From the NCBI RefSeq assembly GCF_022213955.1, contig NZ_JAKNTW010000023.1, forward strand, positions 171,626 to 235,625: a DNA stretch of 64,000 nucleotides, written 5' to 3'. The notes under the pieces are model-generated. The model had not been told where the DNA came from. It did not search any database and saw nothing but the letters and a program-made list of their open reading frames with translations. The DNA comes from Dolomitihabitans soli (GTDB lineage Bacteria; Actinomycetota; Actinomycetes; Streptosporangiales; Streptosporangiaceae). A program made the translations under genes and the position numbers. This document shows, in pieces, positions 26,995 through 35,300 of this stretch; positions within the stretch are counted from its first letter, which is position 1, and each line of letters opens with the position of its first letter.

Positions 26995-27860
26995 CGGCGT
27001 TCGATCTGGGCGGGTTGTTCCGGGCGGCCGGAGTCACGGGCCGGTTGCACGCGCTCGACATCGACTCGGGCACGGAGGTCGGGTTCGGCTCCGACGAGCC
27101 GGTGCCGACCGCGTCGGTGTTCAAGCTGCCGCTGCTCGTGGAGGTCGGCAGGCAGGCCGACGCGGGACGGCTCGACCCGGCGGAGCGGGTGACCGTGTCG
27201 CCCGCCGATCGGGTCTTCGGCCCCACCGGCATCTCCGCGATGCGCGACGAGGTCACCATCTCGCTCCGCGACCTCGCCTACCTGATGATCGCGGTGAGCG
27301 ACAACAGCTCCGCCGACGCGCTGGTGGCGAAGGTGGGGCTGGACGCGGTCAACGCGATGCTCGCCGGGTTCGGCCTGGTGCAGACCCGGGTCACGCAGGA
27401 CTGCCGGCAGATCCTCGCCACCATGCGCGAGGACACCGGCGGAGAGTCGTCGGTCACCGACCCCGACATGATCGCTCGGCTGAGGGTCCTCGACCCCGCC
27501 CTGGCCAACCGGAGCACGCCCAGGGAGACGGCCCGGCTGCTCGGCATGATCTGGCGGGACGAGGCGGCCGGCGCGGAGTCCTGCGCGTGGATGCGCGGCC
27601 TGCTCGGGCTCCAGGTGTGGCCGCACAGGCTGGCCTCCGGGTTCCCCTACGACGACGTGTCGGTCAGCGGCAAGACCGGCACCCTGCCGACGCTCCGCGC
27701 CGAGGCGGGCGTCGTGGAGTATCCGGACGGCGGCCGATACGCCGTCGCGGTGTTCACCCGCTCCTTCAGCACGGCCATGAACCAGCCGAGAGCCGACGCG
27801 GTGATCGGTACGGCCGCGCGTATGGCGGTCGACCACCTGCGGAGCCTGCCCGATGTGTAG
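26991..27860 (+). CDS. Class A beta-lactamase-fold serine hydrolase
   Basis: 289 residues, no signal peptide visible. Penicillin-interacting motifs: Ser42-x-x-Lys45 (TASVFKLP), Ser103-Asp-Asn105 (AVSDNSSAD), Lys228-Thr-Gly230 (SGKTGTLPT). NRSTPRETARLL resembles the helix after the omega loop, but no ExxLN with the general-base Glu166 equivalent is seen. It may therefore bind or acylate beta-lactams or peptides without efficient hydrolysis, or act as an esterase/peptidase. ATG 26991 overlaps the LysR stop. Cytoplasmic location is odd for a beta-lactamase. Confidence 0.82.
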   Translation: MTAFDLGGLFRAAGVTGRLHALDIDSGTEVGFGSDEPVPTASVFKLPLLVEVGRQADAGRLDPAERVTVSPADRVFGPTGISAMRDEVTISLRDLAYLMIAVSDNSSADALVAKVGLDAVNAMLAGFGLVQTRVTQDCRQILATMREDTGGESSVTDPDMIARLRVLDPALANRSTPRETARLLGMIWRDEAAGAESCAWMRGLLGLQVWPHRLASGFPYDDVSVSGKTGTLPTLRAEAGVVEYPDGGRYAVAVFTRSFSTAMNQPRADAVIGTAARMAVDHLRSLPDV

Positions 27861-27905
27861 CCGGCGATGATGACTTTCGACCGGCCCGGCGACAGGATGG
27901 GACAC

Positions 27906-29837
27906 ATGGCTGAGGAAGGCGCACTGCTCTGGGAGCCCACCGACGAGGTCGTCGCGGCGGCGAGGATCACCCGTTACGCGGCCACGGTCGGCCGGACCGG
28001 CGGATACGACGAGCTGTGGCAGTGGTCGGTGGACAGCCCGGCCGAGTTCTGGACGTCCGTCTGGGACTACTTCGAGGTGGTGGGGGAGCGCGCCGACGGC
28101 CCCGTCCTCACCGGGGAGATGCCGGAGACGAGGTGGTTCGCCGGTTCGACCGTCAACTACGCGGCCAACGCCCTGCGCCGGTCGATCTCCCAGCCGGACA
28201 CGGTCGCGGTCGTCTTCCGCGACGAGGCCGGCGACCGCCGCACCCTCACCTACGCCGAGCTGCACGAGGAGGTCGCCAGGGTCCGCGCCGGGCTCGCCCG
28301 GCTCGGCGTCGGCGTCGGCGACCGGGTGGCCGCGTACGTGCCGAACATCCCCGAGGCGCTGATCGCCTTCCTCGCCACGGCCTCGCTGGGCGCGATCTGG
28401 TCCTCCTGCTCGCCCGACTTCGGCGCGCCGAGCGTCACCGACAGGTTCACCCAGATCGAGCCCAAGGTGCTCATCGCCGTCGACGGCTACCGCTACGGCG
28501 GCAAGACCTTCGACCGTACCCAGGCGGTCCGTGACATCGCCGCCAAGCTGCCGAGCCTGCGCGCCACCGTCTGGATCCCCCGCCTGGGCCAGGGGATCCC
28601 CGGCGGCGGCACAGAGGTGATCGGCTGGCAGGGGCTGCGTTCGGAGTTCGAGCCGATCGCCTTCGAGCCGGTCCCCTTCGACCACCCGCTCTGGGTCCTC
28701 TACTCCAGCGGCACCACCGGCCTGCCCAAGCCGATCGTGCACGGCCACGGCGGCGTGGTGCTCGAACATCTCAAGGCGCTCAGCTTCCACCAGGACCTCG
28801 GCGAGGGCGACGTCTTCTTCTGGTACACCACCACCGGCTGGATGATGTGGAACTTCCTGATCGGCGGCCTGCTGGTCGGCTCGACCGTGGTGCTCTACGA
28901 CGGCAGCGCCGCCCATCCTGAGACCGACGCGCTGTGGCGGGTGGTGGCCGAGGAGGAGGTGACCTACTTCGGCACAGGCGCGCCGTACATCACCGCGTCC
29001 ATGAAGGCGGGGGTGCGGCCCTCGGGGCTCGGGAAGCTGCGCGGGGTGGGGTCCACCGGGTCGCCGCTGCCGCCCGAGGGGTTCGAATGGGTCTACCGCG
29101 AGGTCAAGGGCGACGTGCAGCTCGGCTCGTTCTCCGGCGGCACCGACGTGTGCACCGGGTTCGTCGGCGCGGTGCCGCTGCTGCCGATCCGCGCCGGGGT
29201 GATCCCGTGCCGCTGCCTGGGCGCCAAGGTGGAGTCGTACGATCCGGCGGGGCGGCCGGTGACCGGCGAGGTCGGGGAACTGGTGGTGACCGCCCCCATG
29301 CCGTCCATGCCGGTCATGTTCTGGAACGACCCCTCCGGGGAGCGCTACCGCGAGAGCTACTTCGCCGAGTATCCCGGCATCTGGCGGCACGGTGACTGGA
29401 TCAAGATCGAGCCCGACGGCAGTTGCGTGATCTACGGCAGGTCCGACTCCACGCTGAACCGGGGCGGGGTCCGGATGGGCACCAGCGAGTTCTACCGCGT
29501 GGTCGAGCGCTTCGAGGAGATCGCCGACAGCCTCGTCATCGACACCGGCCGGCTCGGCCAGGAGGGCCGGCTGCTCCTCTACGTCGCCATGGCCCCCGGC
29601 CGTCCCCTCACCGACGACCTCGCCGACGCCCTGCGCCGCGCCCTGCGCGCCGAGCTGTCGCCCCGCCACGTCCCCGACCTCATCCAGGAGGTCCCCGGCA
29701 TCCCCCGCACGCTGTCGGGCAAGAAGCTGGAGGTCCCGGTCCGCAAGATCCTCCTCGGCACCCCGGTCGAACAGGCCGCCAACCCGGACGCGATGGCCAA
29801 CCCCGAGGTCCTCGCACACTTCGTCCAGCGGGAGTGA
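27906..29837 (+). CDS. Acetoacetate-CoA ligase
   Basis: 643-residue acyl-CoA synthetase of the acetoacetyl-CoA synthetase type, activating acetoacetate with ATP and CoA. ANL motifs: LYSSGTTGLPKPIVHGHGG (phosphate loop), WYTTTGWMMWNFLIGGLL (acetoacetyl-CoA synthetase-like), GGTDVCTGFVG, WRHGDWI, GRSDSTLNRGGVRMGTSEFY, and C-terminal catalytic Lys in RTLSGKKLEVP. ATG 27906 (MAEEGALLWEP) matches the usual N-terminus; the frame opens 39 nt earlier. Feeds ketone-body or amino-acid carbon into acetyl-CoA. Possibly co-transcribed with the serine hydrolase 45 bp upstream. Confidence 0.9.
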   Translation: MAEEGALLWEPTDEVVAAARITRYAATVGRTGGYDELWQWSVDSPAEFWTSVWDYFEVVGERADGPVLTGEMPETRWFAGSTVNYAANALRRSISQPDTVAVVFRDEAGDRRTLTYAELHEEVARVRAGLARLGVGVGDRVAAYVPNIPEALIAFLATASLGAIWSSCSPDFGAPSVTDRFTQIEPKVLIAVDGYRYGGKTFDRTQAVRDIAAKLPSLRATVWIPRLGQGIPGGGTEVIGWQGLRSEFEPIAFEPVPFDHPLWVLYSSGTTGLPKPIVHGHGGVVLEHLKALSFHQDLGEGDVFFWYTTTGWMMWNFLIGGLLVGSTVVLYDGSAAHPETDALWRVVAEEEVTYFGTGAPYITASMKAGVRPSGLGKLRGVGSTGSPLPPEGFEWVYREVKGDVQLGSFSGGTDVCTGFVGAVPLLPIRAGVIPCRCLGAKVESYDPAGRPVTGEVGELVVTAPMPSMPVMFWNDPSGERYRESYFAEYPGIWRHGDWIKIEPDGSCVIYGRSDSTLNRGGVRMGTSEFYRVVERFEEIADSLVIDTGRLGQEGRLLLYVAMAPGRPLTDDLADALRRALRAELSPRHVPDLIQEVPGIPRTLSGKKLEVPVRKILLGTPVEQAANPDAMANPEVLAHFVQRE

Positions 29838-29840
29838 GTC

Positions 29841-31277
29841 TCAGGCGCCTTGGGGGAGGCGGAAGAGGCGTTGCGGGTCGTAGGCCGACTTGACGCGGGA
29901 GAGGCGGGTGGCGTTGGCGCCGTAGTAGGCGGTGCGCCAGCCGGAGAGCTCCGGGTCGATGTAGTTGACGTAGGCGTGGTCGCCGAAGTGGGGGCGCATC
30001 GCGGTGTGGGCGCCGCGTAGCCAGGCGAGGGTGCCGTGGTTGTAGTACTGCACGCTGTAGAGGGCCGAGCGGTGCGGGAAGGCGGTGGCGCCGGGGGCGA
30101 CGCGGGCGACCGCCCCGCCGAGGGCGTCGAGGAGCACGGAGTGCTCACCGGACCTGGCCACCTGGGCGACCAGGGCGGCGATGCCCTGCGCGCCGAGCGG
30201 GCGGTAGGCGAGGTGCGACTTGGCGCTGAAGGTGTCGCGGGACAGGCGGCCGTCGGGGGTCCGGCCGGGGAGGGAACCCGGCAGGTGACACTGGGACACC
30301 TTGAGACCCGAGCAGCCCGCCATGGTCATCATGGCCTGGCGGTAGGACGTGGCCCGGATGTGCGTGCGGGACGGCGCGCCGATCCGGTCGGTGAGCCGGT
30401 CGAGGAGGTTCTCGCAGGCCGTGCGGCCGCCGAGGTAGAGGCCGCCGATCTGGAGGTCCAGGCCGGAGCGGTCCCTGGTCAGGTGGAGGTTGGCCCACAG
30501 GGCGTCGGGGGCGGTGGGGGCCCACTGCTGCCAGGCGGCCAGGGCCTTGGCGGCGCGCGCCCACGGCCAGTGCAGGAAGAAGACCGTGACCTCGCGGGCC
30601 GGGTGGGTGCGGAAGGTGAAGGACGTCGCCACCCCGAAGTTGCCGCCTCCGCCGCCGCGGCACGCCCAGTAGAGGTCGGGGTGGTGGTTCGCGTCGCAGG
30701 TCAGCCGTCTGCCGTCGGCCAGGACGAGCTGGACGGACTCCATCACATCGCAGGTCAGGCCGTACTTCCTGGCGACCACGCCGATGCCGCCGCCCAGGGC
30801 CAGGCCGCTCACCCCGACGGTGGCGCACGATCCGGCCGGGATGCTGACCCCGTCGGCCGCCAGCCGGTCGTAGACGTCGATCAGCTTGGCGCCCGCCCCG
30901 ACGACGGCCCTGCCCTGCGCGTGCCGTACCGAGCGCATCGGGGAGACGTCGACGACCAGGCCGGGCCCGGTGGACCAGCCCGCGTAGGAGTGCCCGCCCG
31001 AGCGCACGGCGAGCCGGGTGCCGGTACGGCGGGCGAAGGCGACGCACTCGGCGACATCGCCGGCGTTGTCGCAGTAGGCGATCCCGGCCGGCCGTACCGT
31101 GTCGAACCGCGGGTTGAACAGGCGGCGGGCCGTGTCGTAGGTCGCGTCGCCCGGTCTGGTGAGGCGGCCGTCGAGACCGCGGGCGAGGGCGTTCCAGTCG
31201 GCGGGCTTGGGCGCCGCGGCGGCGACCAGTGGGACCAGGGCGGTGGAGCGCAGGAAAGTGCGACGGTCAAGCGACAT
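29841..31277 (-). CDS. Secreted FAD-dependent oxidoreductase, berberine-bridge type
   Basis: 478 residues. Tat-like signal (MSLDRRTFLRSTALVPLVAAAA), FAD_binding_4 domain and C-terminal BBE segment (YVNYIDPELSGWRTAYYGANATRLSRVKSAYDPQRLF). RSGGHSYAGW has the His that carries FAD, and AGSCATVGVSGLALGGGIG has a Cys where bicovalent members attach the flavin a second time. Oxidises a sugar, alcohol or natural-product substrate outside the cell; substrate unknown. ATG 31277 has GGGGAG upstream. Convergent with the acetoacetate-CoA ligase, 3 nt between stops. Confidence 0.87.
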   Translation of the reverse strand: MSLDRRTFLRSTALVPLVAAAAPKPADWNALARGLDGRLTRPGDATYDTARRLFNPRFDTVRPAGIAYCDNAGDVAECVAFARRTGTRLAVRSGGHSYAGWSTGPGLVVDVSPMRSVRHAQGRAVVGAGAKLIDVYDRLAADGVSIPAGSCATVGVSGLALGGGIGVVARKYGLTCDVMESVQLVLADGRRLTCDANHHPDLYWACRGGGGGNFGVATSFTFRTHPAREVTVFFLHWPWARAAKALAAWQQWAPTAPDALWANLHLTRDRSGLDLQIGGLYLGGRTACENLLDRLTDRIGAPSRTHIRATSYRQAMMTMAGCSGLKVSQCHLPGSLPGRTPDGRLSRDTFSAKSHLAYRPLGAQGIAALVAQVARSGEHSVLLDALGGAVARVAPGATAFPHRSALYSVQYYNHGTLAWLRGAHTAMRPHFGDHAYVNYIDPELSGWRTAYYGANATRLSRVKSAYDPQRLFRLPQGA

Positions 31278-31526
31278 GAGCGGGCTCCCCGGGGGACGAT
31301 GACTCCGCAAGATGTGACGCCCGTCCGGGCCACTTGGTTGGTCACGTCTCCATCACCTCCCGGGCACCTACCGGGACGCCCTCGCCCGGAGCGGCGGGGG
31401 ATCGAGGACGGTGCGGGTAGGGGGAGGATGGAGGCGCCACGTTGACGCGCTGGCTGTTTTCGGGTGATATCGGTACGGCGATGCGACGTCCGGTCAATGA
31501 CGATCGGGCGGATTGGGGGGATCTTG

Positions 31527-32339
31527 GTGGATGCCGTGCCAGAGCGGGCGGCGGGTGCCGTTCCTCCGCATCGAAGTTTCGGCGAGGAGGGCGCTCGGCT
31601 CTCCTACGGGGCGTATCTCCGGCTGCCCCAGTTGCTGGACGAGCAGGTACCGCAGTCGGAGGCGCCCGACGAGCTGCTGTTCATCACCGTCCACCAGGTC
31701 TACGAGCTCTGGTTCAAGCTGCTGCTGCACGAGGTGGAGGCGGCCAGGGACGCGATGGTCGCGGGCGAGCTCTGGCAGGCGGGGCACCTCCTGGGCCGGG
31801 TCCACGCGGTGGAGCGGGTGCTGGTCGCGCAGATCGAGGTGCTGGAGACGATGACGCCCCAGGACTTCCTCGCGTTCCGTTCGCTGCTCGCGCCGGCCAG
31901 CGGGTTCCAGTCGGTGCAGTTCCGCGAGCTGGAGTTCCTGTCGGGGGCGAAGGACCCCGCCTATCTCGACAGGGTCAGGGGCGCCAGTGAGGCGGAGGTC
32001 GCCCGGCTGCGCAGACGCCTGTCGGAACCCACGTTGTGGGATGCTTACCTCACCGCCCTCTCCCAGCGCGGGCTCGACGTCTCCGACCAGGAGATCATGG
32101 GCTCACTGCTGACCGTGGCCCGTGACCGCCGATCGCACGACGACCTGTGGAGACTGGCGGAAGCCTTGCTGACCCACGACGAGACCGCCGCGATGTGGCG
32201 GATGCGTCACGTCCAGATGGTCGAGCGGCAGATCGGCACGAAGTCGGGTACCGGCGGATCTTCGGGGGCGCCTTACCTGAGAGGTCGTGCGCTCCTGCAC
32301 TACTACCCCCTGCTGTGGGAACTGAGGTCTTGGCTGTGA
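31527..32339 (+). CDS. kynA: Tryptophan 2,3-dioxygenase
   Basis: 270-residue haem dioxygenase that opens the indole ring of tryptophan to N-formylkynurenine, first step of the kynurenine pathway. Signatures: LSYGAYLRLPQLLDEQ, FITVHQVYELWFKLLLHEVE, GFQSVQFRELEFLSG, RHVQMVERQIGTKSG followed by TGGSSGAPYLR, and ALLHYYPLLWELRSWL. GTG 31527 was chosen because GGGGGG lies 6 nt upstream and it gives the family length; the frame opens at 31464. No kynureninase is adjacent. The glutamate dehydrogenase gene follows after 55 bp, so amino-acid breakdown may be a shared theme. Confidence 0.93.
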   Translation: MDAVPERAAGAVPPHRSFGEEGARLSYGAYLRLPQLLDEQVPQSEAPDELLFITVHQVYELWFKLLLHEVEAARDAMVAGELWQAGHLLGRVHAVERVLVAQIEVLETMTPQDFLAFRSLLAPASGFQSVQFRELEFLSGAKDPAYLDRVRGASEAEVARLRRRLSEPTLWDAYLTALSQRGLDVSDQEIMGSLLTVARDRRSHDDLWRLAEALLTHDETAAMWRMRHVQMVERQIGTKSGTGGSSGAPYLRGRALLHYYPLLWELRSWL

Positions 32340-32394
32340 CCACGGCCGAGATCGTTGACAACGTGATACCCCTCACAAAGGAGTGAGAGCGACA

Positions 32395-35300
32395 ATGCCG
32401 CTCGAAGAGGCGAAGGACGAGCTGCTCCGGACGGCCGCGGAATTGCGCGCGCCGGGAAGCGAGCACGTGAGCGTGGCGGAGACGCTCGCCTACCTCAGGC
32501 TGTACTACCGGCATGTGGCGCCCGAGGACCTGCTCAACCGCGACCCGGTCGACGTGTACGGCCCGGCCATGTCCCACCGCCGGCTCGCCGGGCACCGCCC
32601 CCAGGGCAGGGCGCTGGTGCGGGCCTTCACCCCGACGCCGGAGGAGAACGGCTGGGATCCGGCGCACTCGGTGGTCGAGGTCGTCACGGACGACATGCCG
32701 TTCCTGATCGACTCCATGACCATGGAGCTCGACCGGCACGGGCTCGGCGCCCAGCTGGTGATCCACCCCCAGATGCGGGTCCGCCGCGACCTGACGGGCA
32801 GGATGCTCGGCGCCGACCAGGACGACGTCACCGGGCAGCTGCTGGCGGAGTCGTGGACGCACATCGAGATAGACCGGCAGTCCGACCCCGCGGTGCTGAA
32901 GCAGCTGGAGGACGATCTCCAGCGGGTGCTCGCCGACGTGCGCTACGCGGTGGAGGACTTCGCGAAGATGCGGGCCCTGGCCGGGCAGGCCGCGGAAGAC
33001 CTGTCGATCAACCCGCCCGAGCTCGAACCCGCCGAGGTCGAGGACAGCATCGACCTGATGCGCTGGCTCGCGGACGGTCACTTCACCTTCCTCGGCTACC
33101 GGGAGTACCGCCTGGAGAGCGGCGAACAGGGCGATTCGCTGCGAGCCGTACCGGGGACCGGGCTCGGCATCCTGCGGATGGACAAGGTGGGATCGGACAG
33201 CTTCGCCTCGATGCCCGCCGAGCTGCGGGCCAAGGCGCGCGAGAAGCAGATGCTGATCATCACCAAGGCCAACAGCCGGGCGACCGTCCACCGCCGCGCC
33301 TACCTCGACTACGTCGGCGTGAAGGTCTTCTCCGCCGACGGTGAGGTGATCGGCGAGCGACGTTTCCTCGGCCTGTTCACCCACGTGGCGTACAGCGAGT
33401 CGATCTCGCGGATCCCGGTGCTGCGCCGCAAGCTGGGCGCGGTGCTCGCGGGCACCGGGCTGGCCCCCGACAGTCACGACGGCAAGGACCTGATCGAGAC
33501 GCTGGAGACCTTCCCGCGCGCCGAGCTGTTCCAGATCTCCGTCGAGGAGCTGGTGCCCATCGCGCTGGGCGTGCTCAGGCTGCGCGAGCGTAAACAGGTC
33601 AAGGTGTTCCTGCGGCGTGACGACTACGGGCGCTACATCTCCTGCCTGGTCTACCTCCCGCGCGACAGGTACACCACCAAGGTCCGCCGGCGCATGCAGG
33701 ATCTCCTGCTCAAGGCGCTCGGCGGCAGCACGCTCGACTACAGCGCCATGATCGGCGAGTCGGCGCTGGCCAGGCTGCACGTCGTGGTCCGCGGCGAGCG
33801 GGGCACGCCGCTGCCGGCCGCGAGCGTGGACCTGGAGGAACTGGAGGCGCGGCTGGCCGCGACCACCAGGACCTGGGAGGACGACCTGTCCGACGCGATC
33901 TCCGAGCTGTGCGCGGCGGACGAGGCTCCCGGACTGATCGCCCGCTACCTGGCGGCGTTCCCCGAGGGGTTCAAGGCCGACTTCGCGCCCCGGACGGCCG
34001 TGGCCGACCTGCGCAGGCTGGAGCGGCTGGCCTCGGGAAGCCAGGACATCGGCATCGACCTCTACGAGCCCTCTGACGCGACCGAGGGCGAGCGCAGGCT
34101 CAAGATCTACCGTCTGAACGAGCCGATCTCGCTCTCGCACATCCTGCCGCTGCTCCAGCGGCTCGGCGTCGAGGTCGTGGACGAGCGGCCGTACGAGATC
34201 GATCGCGACAACATACCCGAGACGAAGAACGCCTGGATCTACGACTTCGGCCTCCGCTACAGCCCGTCGGAGCAGGTCGGCCGGGAGGACTTCAAGCGGC
34301 TGTTCCAGGACGCGTTCCTCGCCCTGTGGCGCGGCGACGTCGAGGCCGACGGATTCAACAGCCTGGTGCTGGAGGCGGGACAGACCTGGCAGCAGGTGGC
34401 GGTCCTGCGGGCCTACGCGAAGTATCTCCGGCAGGCGGGCTCGACCTTCAGCCAGCGCTACATGCAGAACGTGCTGCTGGGCAACGTACGGCTGGCGCGG
34501 CTCCTGGTGCGGTTGTTCGAGGTGCGGCTGGACCCCCGGCGCTCGGCCGAGGTGCGGCTCGAACTCGGCGAGGCGCTGCGGGAGGAGATCCTCGGCGCGC
34601 TCGACGAGGTGGCCTCCCTCGACGAGGACCGGATCCTGCGGGCCTACCTGGAGATGATCGAGGCCACCCTGCGGACCAACTACTTCCAGACGGACGCCGC
34701 GGGGGAGCGCAAGCCGTACCTCGCGTTGAAGTTCGACTCGAACGCGATCAGCGTGCTGCCGCTGCCGAGGCCGAAGTTCGAAATCTTCGTGTACTCGCCG
34801 CGGGTCGAGGGGGTGCACCTGCGCTTCGGGAAGGTCGCGCGCGGCGGGTTGCGGTGGTCGGACCGGATGGAGGACTTCCGGACGGAGATCCTCGGCCTGG
34901 TCAAAGCCCAGATGGTGAAAAATACCGTCATTGTGCCCACTGGGTCCAAGGGCGGATTTGTCGTGAAGCAGCCGCCTGTTTCGGGGACGCGGGAGGAGAC
35001 CCTGGCCGAGGGCGTCTCCTGCTACCGCATGTTCATCTCCGGCCTGCTCGACCTCACGGACAACCTGGTCGACAACGAGGTCGCGCCGCCGCCGGACGTC
35101 GTACGGCACGACGAGGACGACACCTACCTGGTGGTCGCCGCCGACAAGGGCACCGCGACCTTCTCCGACATCGCCAACGAGGTGGCCGCCGAGTACGGCT
35201 TCTGGCTGGGCGACGCCTTCGCCTCCGGCGGATCCATCGGCTACGACCACAAGGCCATGGGCATCACCGCCAAGGGCGCCTGGGAGTCGGTGGAGTACCA

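Noticed and set aside
26529..29819. A 1,096-codon minus-strand frame opposite the serine hydrolase and acetoacetate-CoA ligase genes
   Set aside because: Antisense by-product of high GC; it spans two well-supported genes with active-site motifs.
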